Shown: positions 37,862 to 47,093 of the stretch, piece after piece
Position numbering within the stretch: position 1 is the stretch's first letter
Layout of the letters: the number at the start of each line of letters is the position of its first letter
DNA from: Microcella putealis
Lineage (GTDB): Bacteria; Actinomycetota; Actinomycetes; Actinomycetales; Microbacteriaceae
NCBI RefSeq assembly: GCF_004216575.1
Contig: NZ_SGWW01000003.1
Location: forward strand, 124,001-188,000
Direction of reading: 5' to 3'
DNA: 64,000 bases
Notes under the pieces: model-generated
Told to the model about the DNA's origin: nothing
The model's database searches: none
Seen by the model: the letters and a program-made list of their open reading frames with translations, nothing else
Program-made: the position numbers and the translations under genes

Positions 37862-37902
37862 AGCGTACGTCTTACTGATAACGATTGTCAAAACGGTTCT
37901 CA
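37862..37902 (-). promoter_or_regulatory. znuA promoter with tandem Zur-like operators
   Basis: On the reverse strand TTGACA (37886-37891) and TACGCT (37862-37867), with an 18-base spacer, form a good sigma-70 promoter ending about 38 bp before the znuA start. TGATAACGATTGTCA (37876-37890) is a near-palindromic box of the Zur type and covers the -35. A second, weaker box TCAAAACGGTTCTCA (37888-37902) overlaps it. Direct repeats AACGATTGTCA and AACGGTTCTCA are spaced 12 bases apart. Binding of zinc-loaded Zur would block the promoter. Confidence 0.65.
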
Positions 37903-37912
37903 TTAAGAACCG
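37894..37912 (-). terminator. terminator of the branched-chain dehydrogenase operon
   Basis: Reverse strand CGGTTCT-TAATG-AGAACCG is a perfect seven-base stem with a five-base loop followed directly by TTTT. It lies 12 bp after the E2 stop codon. The T-run and one arm are shared with the znuA operator region. Confidence 0.7.
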
Positions 37913-37923
37913 GATGCGCGCAC

Positions 37924-39282
37924 TCAGTCGAGCAGGAGCGCCGGCTCTTCGATGATCGACGCGACGTCCGCCAGGAAGCGGCTTGCAACATCCCCGTCAA
38001 CGACGCGGTGGTCGAAGCTCGCGCCGAGCGTCGTGACGAAGCGCGGCCGCACCTCGCCGTCGACGACCCACGGCTTCTGCTTGATCGTGCCGAGCGCGAC
38101 GATCGCGACCTCGCCCGGGTTCAAGATCGGCGTGCCGGTGTCCATACCGAAGACGCCGATGTTCGTGATCGTGATCGTGCCGTCGGCCATGTCGGCCGGC
38201 TGCAGCTTGCCGTCGCGCGCCGTGATCGTGAGCTGCTCGATCGCCTGGGCGAGCTCGCGCAGGCTCAGGTCTTGCGCGTTCTTGACGTTCGGCACGACGA
38301 GCCCGCGCGGGGTCGCCGCCGCGAAACCGAAGTTCACGAAGTGGTGAACGATGATCTCGGTGTCGGTCCAGGTCGAGTTGACCGTCGGGTTGCGCCGCAC
38401 CGCCCAGATCATCGCCTTCGCCATGACCAGCAGCGGCGACACCTTGATGCCCGCGAAGTCGGGGCTCGCCTTCAGGCGCTTGACGAACTCCATGGTGCGG
38501 GTCGCATCGACGTCGACAAACACGCTGACGTGGGGCGCGCTGAAGGCGCTGCGCACCATGCCCGCCGCGATCGCCTTGCGCACGCCCTTGACGGGGATGC
38601 GATCTTCGCGCGCCGTCGGCTGCTCAGGCGTCGTGATGTTGCGGAACACGCTCGCCTGCTGCGCGTGCCGAATGACGTCGTCGCGCGTCACCTCGCCACC
38701 GATACCGGTGCCGATCACCTCGGCGAGGTTCACGTCGAGGTCTTTGGCGAGCTTCCTAATCGGAGGCTTCGCGAGCACGGGGGAGGCGTCGGCCACCGGA
38801 AGCGAGCGCGGCTTGGGCGCCGCCGCTGCCGCCTCGGCCTGGGGGGCGTGGTCCGTCACGCCGACGCCCGCCGCACGGCGGCGGCGCGAGGCTACGTGCC
38901 CGCCCTTTGATCCGTAGCCGACGAGCACGGCACCCGAACCGGAATCGGCGCCCTCGGCGGCCGCGACCGTTCCCTGGGTGTCGGCGACAGCATCCGCCGT
39001 TTCCGTCTGCGCCGCGGTCGGGGCCGGCGTGGCCGCCTCGCCCGCGCCGCGCACGCGGATGATGGGTGTGCCGACCTCGACCGTGTCGCCCTCGCCGACA
39101 AGCAACTCGTCGACCGTGCCCTCGAAGGGGCTGGGCAACTCGACGAGCGACTTCGCCGTTTCGATCTCAACGATCACCTGGTTGACAGCGACCGCGTCGC
39201 CGGGGGCGACCTTCCACTCGACGATCTCGGCCTCGGTGAGACCCTCACCGACGTCGGGGAGCGGGAACTCTGATGCGGTCAT
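37924..39282 (-). CDS. dihydrolipoamide acyltransferase (E2) of branched-chain 2-oxoacid dehydrogenase
   Basis: A 452-residue E2. The lipoyl domain (residues about 5-80) has the lipoyl Lys in [12 protein letters not shown]. An Ala/Thr/Glu linker runs to about 165. A subunit-binding domain (about 170-205) has [19 protein letters not shown]. The catalytic domain (about 225-450) ends in [16 protein letters not shown] with the active His. It passes acyl groups from E1 (neighbouring genes) to CoA. The product range likely includes isobutyryl- and methylbutyryl-CoA for branched-chain fatty acids. No E3 gene is present. Confidence 0.93.
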   Translation of the reverse strand: MTASEFPLPDVGEGLTEAEIVEWKVAPGDAVAVNQVIVEIETAKSLVELPSPFEGTVDELLVGEGDTVEVGTPIIRVRGAGEAATPAPTAAQTETADAVADTQGTVAAAEGADSGSGAVLVGYGSKGGHVASRRRRAAGVGVTDHAPQAEAAAAAPKPRSLPVADASPVLAKPPIRKLAKDLDVNLAEVIGTGIGGEVTRDDVIRHAQQASVFRNITTPEQPTAREDRIPVKGVRKAIAAGMVRSAFSAPHVSVFVDVDATRTMEFVKRLKASPDFAGIKVSPLLVMAKAMIWAVRRNPTVNSTWTDTEIIVHHFVNFGFAAATPRGLVVPNVKNAQDLSLRELAQAIEQLTITARDGKLQPADMADGTITITNIGVFGMDTGTPILNPGEVAIVALGTIKQKPWVVDGEVRPRFVTTLGASFDHRVVDGDVASRFLADVASIIEEPALLLD

Positions 39283-39299
39283 CGTGTCCTCCAGGGCGC

Positions 39300-40277
39300 T
39301 CAGTAGGCGAGGCTGCGGTCGACGGCATCGAGAATGCGGTCGACGTCGGGCAGGTACGCGCCCTCGAGCTTCGCGGGCGGGAAGGGGGTGTCGAAGCCCG
39401 ACACGCGAATGACGGGCGCTTCGAGCGAGTAGAAGGCGCGCTCGGCGACCGTGGCGGCCACCTCCGAGCCGATGCTGACGTTGCCGGGCGCCTCCTGAGA
39501 GACGACGAGGCGGCCCGTGCGGCGCACCGACTCGAGCAGGGGGCCGTAGTCGATGGGGGAGAGCGAGCGCAGGTCGACCACCTCGATGCTCGTGCCCTCC
39601 TCGTCGGCGAGCTGGGCGGCATCCATCAGCATGCTGACCATCGCACCGTGACCGACGACCGTGACGTCGGTGCCGGGCCGCACAATGCGGCTCGCGTGCA
39701 GGGTGCTGCCTGCCGCCGCGGTGTCGACCTCGCCCTTCGGCCAGTAGCGGCTCTTCGGCTCGAAGAACAGCACGGGGTCGGGGCTTTCGATCGCTTGTTG
39801 GATCATCCAGTAGGCGTCGTGCGGGGTCGCGGGGCTCACGAGGCGCAGGCCCGCCGTGTGGGCGAAGTACGCTTCGGGGCTCTCCTGGTGGTGCTCGACC
39901 GCGCCGATGTGGCCGCCGTACGGCACGCGGATGACGACTGGCAGGGTGAGGGTGCCCTCGTGGCGGGCGGTCAGCTTCGCCAGCTGGGTCGTGATCTGGT
40001 CGAACGCCGGGAAGATGAAGCCGTCGAACTGAATCTCGACGACCGGCCGGTAGCAGCGCATGGCGAGCCCGATCGCGCTGCCCACGATGCCCGACTCAGC
40101 GAGCGGGGTGTCGAGCACCCGGTTCGCCCCGAAGCGCTGCTGCAGACCCTCGGTCACGCGGAACACACCACCGAGCCGCCCAATGTCTTCGCCCATCAAG
40201 AGCACGCGGTCGTTGGCGTCCATCGCGGCGGCGAGCCCCGCGTTCAGGGCCTTCGCCATCGTCATCGTCTCGGTCAT
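39300..40277 (-). CDS. 2-oxoacid dehydrogenase E1 beta subunit
   Basis: A 325-residue transketolase-like beta subunit: [17 protein letters not shown] start, [21 protein letters not shown] (about 27-47), [12 protein letters not shown], and [16 protein letters not shown] (about 120-135), matching branched-chain/acetoin-type E1 beta. ATG 40277 is used because it overlaps the E1 alpha stop by four bases. It precedes the E2 gene by 17 bp in the same transcript. Confidence 0.93.
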   Translation of the reverse strand: MTETMTMAKALNAGLAAAMDANDRVLLMGEDIGRLGGVFRVTEGLQQRFGANRVLDTPLAESGIVGSAIGLAMRCYRPVVEIQFDGFIFPAFDQITTQLAKLTARHEGTLTLPVVIRVPYGGHIGAVEHHQESPEAYFAHTAGLRLVSPATPHDAYWMIQQAIESPDPVLFFEPKSRYWPKGEVDTAAAGSTLHASRIVRPGTDVTVVGHGAMVSMLMDAAQLADEEGTSIEVVDLRSLSPIDYGPLLESVRRTGRLVVSQEAPGNVSIGSEVAATVAERAFYSLEAPVIRVSGFDTPFPPAKLEGAYLPDVDRILDAVDRSLAY

Positions 40278-41389
40278 GCCTCGCCTCCGAACGACGCCTC
40301 GTAGCGCGCGAGCCACTCGGCCTGCTCGGTCATGAGCGGATGCTCGGCGCCGTACACGTGCCGGAACATGCTCTCCGCGGGCGGCGGCTCCATCGCGAGC
40401 GTCTGCCGGCGGGCGTCGGCCGCGAGGTCGTTGCCCTCGGTCGCCACCTCGGCGAAGAACTCTTCAGATGCGCCGCGGACGCGGAGGAAGGTCTCGTAGC
40501 GCGCGATCGGGTCGCGCGCTTTCCAGTAGGCGACCTCGTCGTCGGTGCGGTACTTCGTCGGGTCATCACTGGTCGTGTGCGCGCCCATGCGGTAGGTGAG
40601 CGCCTCGATGAAGCGGGGTCCCTGGCCGCTGCGGGCAGCATCCAACGATTCGGCGGTGGCGGCATAGCTGATCAGCACGTCGTTGCCGTCGATCTGCACG
40701 CTCGGAATGCCGAAGCCGCGCGGGCGGTGGAAAAGCGGGGTCTTCGACTGCACACTCACCGGCACCGAGATCGCCCAGTGATTGTTCTGCAGAAAGAACA
40801 CCTGCGGCGTCTCGTAGCTCTGGGCGAAGACGTAGGCCTCGTTGACGTCGCCTTGACTGGTTGCGCCGTCGCCGAAGTAGACGAGCACGGCGGCGTCGCG
40901 CTCGGGGTCGCCCGTGCCGACGAGCCCGTCGAAGCGCAGGCCCATCGCATATCCGGTCGCGTGCAGAGCCTGCGAGCCGATCACGAGCGTGTAGAGGTGG
41001 AAGTTGCCGGTCTCGGCCGGGTTCCAGCCGCCGTGGGTGAGCCCGCGCAACATCGCGATGATGCGCGTGAGGTCGAGGCCCCGCAGACGCCCGACGGCGT
41101 GCTCGCGGTAGGCGGGGAAGATGTGGTCCTGCGCGCGGGCCGCGAAACCCGAACCCACCTGGGCGGCCTCCTGCCCGAGACTGGGGATCCACAGTGCGAG
41201 CTGGCCCTGGCGCTGCAGGTTGCCGGCCTCGATGTCGAATCGGCGGGTGACCGCCATCTGTCGGTAGAACTCGCTCAGGGTGCCGTCGTCAAGCGCGTCG
41301 ATGCGGGCGCGATACGGCTCGGTCGCCTCGGTGTAGCCGAGGGTTCCGTCGGGCGCGAGCAACTGCAGGGTCTCGGCCGTGTAGGACAT
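40274..41389 (-). CDS. 2-oxoacid dehydrogenase E1 alpha subunit
   Basis: A 371-residue thiamin-diphosphate enzyme subunit. The ThDP motif GDGATSQGDVNEAYVFAQSY...NN lies at about 170-200; FPAYREHAVGRLRGLD and SIPSLGQEAAQVG-like elements precede it. FIEALTYRMGAHTTSDDPTKYRTDDE (about 265-290) is the loop region regulated by phosphorylation in mitochondria. MSYTAETLQLL at ATG 41389 is the start; the longer reading upstream is Arg/Ser-rich shadow over the neighbouring gene. Confidence 0.93.
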   Translation of the reverse strand: MSYTAETLQLLAPDGTLGYTEATEPYRARIDALDDGTLSEFYRQMAVTRRFDIEAGNLQRQGQLALWIPSLGQEAAQVGSGFAARAQDHIFPAYREHAVGRLRGLDLTRIIAMLRGLTHGGWNPAETGNFHLYTLVIGSQALHATGYAMGLRFDGLVGTGDPERDAAVLVYFGDGATSQGDVNEAYVFAQSYETPQVFFLQNNHWAISVPVSVQSKTPLFHRPRGFGIPSVQIDGNDVLISYAATAESLDAARSGQGPRFIEALTYRMGAHTTSDDPTKYRTDDEVAYWKARDPIARYETFLRVRGASEEFFAEVATEGNDLAADARRQTLAMEPPPAESMFRHVYGAEHPLMTEQAEWLARYEASFGGEA

Positions 41390-41423
41390 GGGTTCCACTC
41401 TAGGCGGGGCTGAGGGCCCCCGA

Positions 41424-42512
41424 TCAGAGGTCGCGGACAACCTCGCCCGCGACGCGCAGGAGGATCGGCACAGACTCATGCTCGGCGACGGATATGCGAA
41501 TACCGTCGCCGGGGAACGCTCGGCCGATGATGCCCGCCCGCTCAAAGCGCTCGGCGACCGCCGCCGTCTTCTCGCCGGTGGGCAGCCACACGAAGTTGCC
41601 CTCGCTCGGCGGCACGGTCCAGCCCTGCTCGCGCAGGGCCTGCTCAACACGGTCGCGGCGGGTGACGAGTTCGTCGAGCTGGGTGAGCAGCTCGGCCTCG
41701 TGGTCGAGCGCCGCGAGCACGGCCCGCTGCGCCACCTCGGTGACCGAGAGCGGGATCTGCGTGCTGCGCGCGGCGTCGATCACGGCGCGGTCACCGACCG
41801 CGTAGCCGGCGCGCAGGCCGGCGAGTCCGTAGGCCTTCGAGAAGGTGCGCAGGATCACCAGGTTCGGATATCGGCCGATCAGCTCGTCGCCGTTCACGGC
41901 CGCCGGGTCGCGCACGAACTCGGCGTACGCCTCGTCGAGCACGACGAGCAGCGTGGGCGGCACGATGCGCATGAAGGCGGCGAACTCGTCGGCGGTCACC
42001 ACCGTGCCGGTCGGGTTGTTGGGCGAGCAAACGAGCAGGATGCGCGTGCGCTCGGTGATCGCGGCCGCCATCGCCGCCAGGTCGTGGCGGAAGTCGTCGG
42101 TGAGGGGCACCGGAACCGCCGTCGCCCCGGCGATGGTGGTGAGCAGCGGGTACGCCTCGAAGCTGCGCCACGCGTAGATCGCCTCATCGCCCGGCCCACA
42201 GGCCGCCTGAATCAGCTGCAGCAGGATCGACACCGAACCCGCTCCCACGATGACCTCGTCGGGGCTCACCCCGTGACGCTCGGCGAGGCGCTCGCGCACG
42301 GCGAGCGCCGTCGCGTCGGGGTAGCGGTTCGGGGTGGCGTCGGCGATCGCCGCGAGGATCGCCGGGTGCACCGGGAAGGGGTTCTCGTTGCTCGACAACT
42401 TGAAGGCGGTCGCGTCGGCCTGCCGCCCCTGTTTGTAGGCAGGCAGGGCGACGATCTCGGGCCGCAGTCGCACGGGCGGCGTCGACGATTGAGGATGCTC
42501 GGGCGCGCTCAC
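41424..42512 (-). CDS. hisC: histidinol-phosphate / aromatic aminotransferase
   Basis: A 362-residue class I/II PLP aminotransferase. The PLP Lys is in [19 protein letters not shown] (about 222-240); [11 protein letters not shown] near the start and [11 protein letters not shown] (about 157) are typical of the HisC subfamily. Starting at GTG 42512. It could be the histidine-pathway HisC or the related phenylalanine aminotransferase Pat. No histidine biosynthesis genes are beside it, which slightly favours Pat. Confidence 0.88.
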   Translation of the reverse strand: MSAPEHPQSSTPPVRLRPEIVALPAYKQGRQADATAFKLSSNENPFPVHPAILAAIADATPNRYPDATALAVRERLAERHGVSPDEVIVGAGSVSILLQLIQAACGPGDEAIYAWRSFEAYPLLTTIAGATAVPVPLTDDFRHDLAAMAAAITERTRILLVCSPNNPTGTVVTADEFAAFMRIVPPTLLVVLDEAYAEFVRDPAAVNGDELIGRYPNLVILRTFSKAYGLAGLRAGYAVGDRAVIDAARSTQIPLSVTEVAQRAVLAALDHEAELLTQLDELVTRRDRVEQALREQGWTVPPSEGNFVWLPTGEKTAAVAERFERAGIIGRAFPGDGIRISVAEHESVPILLRVAGEVVRDL

Positions 42513-42606
42513 GCGATCAGCGTACGCGGGCGCGCCCCGCCCATCCGCTGAGCGCGGGCACGGAATGGGTGGACGCGGCTCGCACCGCGCCACCACAATG
42601 GTGCGC

Positions 42607-43005
42607 ATGGCCCGATTTATCATCCGCTTGCTCATCAATTCGGTCGCGCTCTGGCTGACGACCCTGATCGTGGCGGGCGTCAGCGTCGTCGCCTACGGCG
42701 ACGGCGACACCCTCGAGGTGGTCGTGACCTACCTGATCGTCGGTCTGATCTTCGGCCTGGTGAACGGCATCATCGGCAACCTGATCCGCATCGTGGCGTT
42801 CCCGCTGTACATCCTCACCCTCGGGCTCATCGCGCTGATCGTGAACGGGCTGTTGCTGCTGCTCGTTGACGGCATTTCTGACCTGCTCGGCTTTGGCCTG
42901 GTCGTCGACGGCTTCTGGTGGGGCGTGCTCGGCGCCCTGGTGCTCGGCCTCTTGAGCTGGCTGATCGGCGTGCTCGTGCGCCCGATCGTCGGCAAGAACC
43001 GTTAG
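42607..43005 (+). CDS. PF04020-type phage-holin-like membrane protein
   Basis: A 132-residue protein with four hydrophobic helices and the family pattern [36 protein letters not shown], matching the small four-helix membrane proteins called phage holin family or DUF360. The name reflects distant similarity; no phage genes are near. Two alternative upstream starts (ATG 42598, GTG 42601) add three residues at most. The function is unknown. Confidence 0.8.
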   Translation: MARFIIRLLINSVALWLTTLIVAGVSVVAYGDGDTLEVVVTYLIVGLIFGLVNGIIGNLIRIVAFPLYILTLGLIALIVNGLLLLLVDGISDLLGFGLVVDGFWWGVLGALVLGLLSWLIGVLVRPIVGKNR

Positions 43006-43017
43006 CCGGGCAGCGCT

Positions 43018-44484
43018 CTAGCGGTCAGCGCGCCCGCGACCGCCCGACTCATCATCCCCGTCGAGGATGCGCTCGCCGCGGTACATGGTTGCCGTTCCCT
43101 GCACCGGATCACTCGGTAGCCGATCGCGTGCGTGGGTAATCGCGTAGTCATCGGCAGCGTCCACGAGCCGTGCTGTCGGAACGTACGCGTCGGCGGCATG
43201 CGGCGCGAAGAGTTCGCCGGCACCGCCAGGGAAGGCGCGCGCCTCGATGACGGTGGCTCGCGTCCCCGCATCATGCTCCCCGGTTATGGACGGGATGATG
43301 TCGTCCGTGTGCTCGATCACTATCGCCGGGTAGTCCCCCGAGATCGGCACATCGGACACCGGACCACCTGCGGTGACGAGCCCCGCCGTGCGGTACTGAC
43401 CGCTTTCAGCGAGGTACGCCGCAACGAGCGCGCCCTGCGAGTGGCCGGTGAACACCACCTCGCTCTGAGCGGTCGCGCCGGCCTCTTCCAAACCGACGAC
43501 AACCGCCTTCAGGGACGAGGCATCTAAGTGGGCGGTCAGGGCGAGGTTGCTGGCCATATCGAACGGGTTGACGCCTCCAAATTCGGCTTTCGGGTCGGTA
43601 CCGGCGATGTACACCTCGTAGCGCGGCCCGTTGTCTCCCGCATAGGTCTCGATCCGCACCTGACTGCCGGCGCCGTCAGGCACCCGGGCGTGCCGATCGG
43701 CGACCGATGTCGGCGCCGTGACGGGTTGGGTGAAGACCGGTGGCGCCATTTTCGAAACCTGGTGTGGTTGTGTTCCGGCTGGCGACGGCACGGTTTGCTG
43801 GGTCACCCGCACGCCGGCAACTCCCGATGCGCCCGTGGCGACCGCGACGCCGCTCGCCACAACAGACAAGAATTCGAGGTTGACGAGGTCAAGGCCGCCC
43901 TCGCCCACTGACGCCGCTAGATGCGGCGGAACGCCGATTGCACCCAGTGCGAGCGAACCAATGTTGTTCGCCAGCCAGCCGACCAGCGCAGCCCCCTCCG
44001 GGGTGGCCGCGCTGCGGCCCAATTCCTCGAGGCCCCGTTCGGCGAGAGCGAGAAGCTTTTCCTGCTCCTTGTCCGGCAAGAGCGCGAACCCCACCGCACT
44101 CACCAGTGATGGCCCAATGAGGGGCACTGCGGCCGCGGCTAGCAGAGGCACCCCCACCATCCCGACGAGGGCGGCGATCTGGCTGGAAACGCGCTGCATG
44201 GTCGCCTGCACTGCGCCGTCAGCCGCGTCGAACAACTGGTGCGCGGCTTCGAGCGCGACAGCGATCTGGATGAGGCCCTGTCGTGCGGACTCAGCGTCAG
44301 CAAGGGCTCGATCGATCGCGATGACGACAGATTCACTGTGCACGAGCCCGCCTGTGCGACGCCCTCGTGCGGCAGCCTCCGCGCTGCGCGCGGCCGCGTC
44401 GCGGTAACGAACTTCTATCGACGTCAACACATCGGAGTGCACCACGGTCAGGCCGTCGTGCGGGTTGCCGTCAACGCCTCTCAT
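43018..44484 (-). CDS. alpha/beta hydrolase with N-terminal helical domain, possible secreted effector
   Basis: A 488-residue protein. Residues about 15-110 are predicted helical with few prolines (RYRDAAARSAEAAARGRR, ALADAESARQGLIQIAVALEAAH), in the style of WXG/LXG-like modules. A hydrophobic glycine-rich section follows (about 110-225). The C-terminal half is a lipase-like hydrolase: YIAGTD near 300, the nucleophile elbow FTGHSQGALVAAYLAE (about 350-365), and DD and H further on as candidate triad members. No signal peptide. The start overlaps the stop of the small helical gene as ATGA. The pair resembles type VII secretion substrates, but no secretion genes are in the window. Confidence 0.7.
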   Translation of the reverse strand: MRGVDGNPHDGLTVVHSDVLTSIEVRYRDAAARSAEAAARGRRTGGLVHSESVVIAIDRALADAESARQGLIQIAVALEAAHQLFDAADGAVQATMQRVSSQIAALVGMVGVPLLAAAAVPLIGPSLVSAVGFALLPDKEQEKLLALAERGLEELGRSAATPEGAALVGWLANNIGSLALGAIGVPPHLAASVGEGGLDLVNLEFLSVVASGVAVATGASGVAGVRVTQQTVPSPAGTQPHQVSKMAPPVFTQPVTAPTSVADRHARVPDGAGSQVRIETYAGDNGPRYEVYIAGTDPKAEFGGVNPFDMASNLALTAHLDASSLKAVVVGLEEAGATAQSEVVFTGHSQGALVAAYLAESGQYRTAGLVTAGGPVSDVPISGDYPAIVIEHTDDIIPSITGEHDAGTRATVIEARAFPGGAGELFAPHAADAYVPTARLVDAADDYAITHARDRLPSDPVQGTATMYRGERILDGDDESGGRGRADR

Positions 44485-44762
44485 CGACCCGGCTCCATCG
44501 TCCCGGGCTCGGCGTCGGTAGCGAGCCCTCGACACGACCACGCCGCGCTTTCAAATCCGTGTTGTGCCTCCGTGATCATGGCGATTCGGGAATTCACGAA
44601 CGCATCGAATGCGAATCGCACAATTCCCGAAAAGCCCGCGAGAGTCTCGGGCCCTGGGATGCTCTGCTCCACCTCCGCCATGATCTCAGCGGCAGAGAAA
44701 AGCTGGGCAGCCGCGTAGTGCAGATCGCTCGCGGATTCGCCGGAGGAGAAGGTGGTGAGCAT
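44481..44762 (-). CDS. small helical protein, possible WXG100-like partner
   Basis: A 93-residue acidic, mostly helical protein without signal peptide, membrane segment or cysteine-rich motif (MLTTFSSGESASDLHYAAAQ...). Length matches WXG100/ESAT-6-like partners, but a clear W-x-G turn is not seen; a helix break at PGPETLAGFSG (about 36-46) is the only candidate turn. It is coupled by ATGA to the hydrolase gene. The local DNA is less GC-rich than most of the window. Its function is inferred only from gene context. Confidence 0.55.
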   Translation of the reverse strand: MLTTFSSGESASDLHYAAAQLFSAAEIMAEVEQSIPGPETLAGFSGIVRFAFDAFVNSRIAMITEAQHGFESAAWSCRGLATDAEPGTMEPGR

Positions 44763-44886
44763 GGGGCGCACTGTGCCCGCGTGACGCGTGCCGGGCATCC
44801 GGAATCGGGGCCGCCAACGAACACCGAACCGGCCAGCACGGCTGGGGAGGAGTGTCCCTTTGCGCAATTCGCGACAGAATGGGCGA

Positions 44887-45414
44887 GTGGACAGCGGGGA
44901 GGGCGACGAGCAGACGGCACGCCCGCCGTTTCGCATCTGCTTCGTGTGTACCGGCAACATCTGTCGCTCGCCCATGGCCGAAGCGGTGATGAAGCGCATC
45001 ATCCGCGATCGCGGGTGGGAGGGTCAGGTCGTCGTCGAGTCGGCCGGCACCGGCGAATGGCACGTGGGCGAACCCGCCGACCCCCGCACCCTCGAGGCCC
45101 TCGCCCGTCGCGGCTACGACGCCGACGAACACCGCGCCCGCCAGTTCGACCCCGTCTGGTTTCAGACCCACGATCTGGTCGTGGGCTTCGACCGCGGACA
45201 CGAACGCATTCTGCGCAGCTGGGCTCCGAGCGACGACGCGCGCGCGAGCGTGCAGATCATCACCGATGTCGACCCCGAGGGCGCCGGCATCGACGTGCCC
45301 GACCCCTACTACTCCGACGCTGAGCTCTTCGACCACGTGCTCGCCGTCATCGAGCGCGCGTGCCGCGCACTCGCCACTCAACTCGAACCCGCACTACGAC
45401 AGGGAGCCCGATGA
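44887..45414 (+). CDS. low-molecular-weight protein tyrosine phosphatase
   Basis: A 175-residue phosphatase with the P-loop CTGNICRS (Cys21, Arg27, CX5R) and the general-acid Asp in VPDPYYSD (about 140). GTG 44887 is chosen; the family homology starts at residue 16. Its stop overlaps the purB ATG by four bases, an unusual coupling of a signalling phosphatase to a purine biosynthesis gene. Confidence 0.9.
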   Translation: MDSGEGDEQTARPPFRICFVCTGNICRSPMAEAVMKRIIRDRGWEGQVVVESAGTGEWHVGEPADPRTLEALARRGYDADEHRARQFDPVWFQTHDLVVGFDRGHERILRSWAPSDDARASVQIITDVDPEGAGIDVPDPYYSDAELFDHVLAVIERACRALATQLEPALRQGAR

Positions 45415-46796
45415 CCGCCCTCAGCCCGCAACCCCTCAGCCCGCTCGACGGCCGTTACCGCCGCCAGACCGGCACCCTTGACCAGCATCTTTCAGAGGCG
45501 GGCCTCAACCGCGCGCGTATCCACGTCGAGGTCGAGTGGCTCATTCACCTCACCGACCGCGAACTGTTGGGGGCCCGCCGTCTCACCGACTCAGAAAAGT
45601 CGCTGCTGCGGGCACTGCCCGAGAACTTTGGCGACGCCGACGTGGCCGCCCTCGCAGAACGCGAAGCCGTCACCCGGCACGACGTCAAGGCGGTCGAGTA
45701 TCACGTGCGCGACCACCTGGCCGTGATCGGCCTTGGCGAGATCGCCGAACTGACGCACGTTGCCTGCACGAGCGAAGACATCAACAACCTGGCGTACGCC
45801 ATCACCATCCGTGACGCCGTTGCCGCCGAATGGATGCCCGCCGTACGCGCCGTCATCGAGGCGCTCCGCGAGCGGGCGCTCAGCTGGCGCGACGTGCCGA
45901 TGCTGTCGCACACGCACGGGCAGCCCGCCACCCCGACGACCATGGGGAAGGAGCTGGCCGTCGTCGTGCACCGCCTCGAGCGTCTCGTCGCCAGCGTCGA
46001 CGAGATCGAATACCTCGGCAAGTTCTCGGGGGCGACGGGGACCTTCGCGGCGCACGTCGCGGCCGATCCCGATCACGACTGGCCCGCATCCTCGAAAGAA
46101 TTCGTCGAGTCGCTCGGGCTCACCTGGAACCCGCTGACCACCCAGATCGAGTCGCACGACTGGCAGGCGCAGCTGTACCAGCGGGTCGCGCACGTGGGCC
46201 GCGTACTGCACAACCTCTGCACCGACGTCTGGACCTACATCTCGATGGGCTACTTCCGGCAGATCCCGCAGCCGGGCGCGACCGGCTCGTCGACCATGCC
46301 GCACAAGATCAATCCCATCCGCTTCGAGAACGCCGAAGCGAACTTCGAACTGTCAGCGGCCCTCCTCGACTCGCTCGCCGCGACGCTGGTCACCTCGCGC
46401 CTCCAGCGCGACCTGACCGACTCCTCCGCGCAGCGCAACATCGGCGTCGCCCTCGGCCACGCGCTGCTCGCGCTCGACAACGTGCTCAAGGGGCTCGGCG
46501 AAATCGCCCTCGATGAGGAGGCCCTCGCCCGCGACCTCAACAGCAACTGGGAGGTGCTTGGCGAGGCGATTCAGACGGTCATTCGCGCGGAAGTGACGGC
46601 GGGGAATTCGCAGATCAGCGACCCGTATGCGCTTCTGAAAGAGCTCACGCGCGGTCACCGGGTCGGCGGCGACGAGCTGCGCGCGTTCGTCGATGGGCTC
46701 GACATCTCTGACGAGGCGAAGGCGCGACTGCGTAAATTGACCCCCGCCACGTACACGGGTCTCGCGAGCGATCTCACCGCGTTCATCGCGCGCTAG
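45411..46796 (+). CDS. purB: adenylosuccinate lyase
   Basis: A 461-residue fumarase/aspartase superfamily enzyme of purine synthesis, cleaving SAICAR and adenylosuccinate. Signature GSSTMPHKINPIRFENAEAN (about residues 295-314) with the catalytic Ser, and MLSHTHGQPATPTTMGKE (about 164-181), are visible. ATG 45411 overlaps the upstream stop (ATGA). The 3' end is followed by a GC palindrome (46807-46822). Confidence 0.95.
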   Translation: MTALSPQPLSPLDGRYRRQTGTLDQHLSEAGLNRARIHVEVEWLIHLTDRELLGARRLTDSEKSLLRALPENFGDADVAALAEREAVTRHDVKAVEYHVRDHLAVIGLGEIAELTHVACTSEDINNLAYAITIRDAVAAEWMPAVRAVIEALRERALSWRDVPMLSHTHGQPATPTTMGKELAVVVHRLERLVASVDEIEYLGKFSGATGTFAAHVAADPDHDWPASSKEFVESLGLTWNPLTTQIESHDWQAQLYQRVAHVGRVLHNLCTDVWTYISMGYFRQIPQPGATGSSTMPHKINPIRFENAEANFELSAALLDSLAATLVTSRLQRDLTDSSAQRNIGVALGHALLALDNVLKGLGEIALDEEALARDLNSNWEVLGEAIQTVIRAEVTAGNSQISDPYALLKELTRGHRVGGDELRAFVDGLDISDEAKARLRKLTPATYTGLASDLTAFIAR

Positions 46797-46806
46797 CGTG
46801 CCGCTG

Positions 46807-46822
46807 CCGGCGCGCGCGCCGG
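46807..46822. terminator. GC palindrome after purB
   Basis: CCGGCGCGCGCGCCGG is self-complementary over 16 bases in the 48-bp gap between convergent genes. There is no loop or T-run, so terminator function is weakly supported. Confidence 0.3.
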
Positions 46823-46844
46823 TGAGGCGGCGTCGGGTGGCGTG

Positions 46845-47093
46845 TTAGTCGTGCGGGTTCTGCTCGGCCTGCCACCGCTCGCCGTCGGCCGGCTTGTTGG
46901 GCGTCACGGCCAGCATGAGCATGGCAAGCACCATGAGGTCGATGACGAACGTCACACCCAGGAAGATGAGCGACAGAAACAGGTCGCGGGTCACCATGAA
47001 GGTGACGAGGCCGACGAACACGGCGACCACGGCGGCGAGGCCGACGAGCTCACCGGGGCGCAGCTTCTCGCGGCGCGAGGGGTTCTCGGTCAT
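46845..47093 (-). CDS. small two-helix membrane protein
   Basis: An 82-residue protein: charged N terminus (MTENPSRREKLRPGE), two hydrophobic segments (about 16-34 and 39-62, LVGLAAVVAVFVGLVTFMV and LSLIFLGVTFVIDLMVLAML), charged C terminus. The pattern resembles ABC-transporter-associated small membrane proteins but no family is recognised with confidence. The ATG overlaps the upstream gene by four bases. Confidence 0.7.
   Translation of the reverse strand: MTENPSRREKLRPGELVGLAAVVAVFVGLVTFMVTRDLFLSLIFLGVTFVIDLMVLAMLMLAVTPNKPADGERWQAEQNPHD

Noticed and set aside
42607..43005. Prophage remnant suggested by the holin-like protein
   Set aside because: Single four-helix membrane protein of a widespread chromosomal family; no integrase, phage structural gene or att sites nearby.
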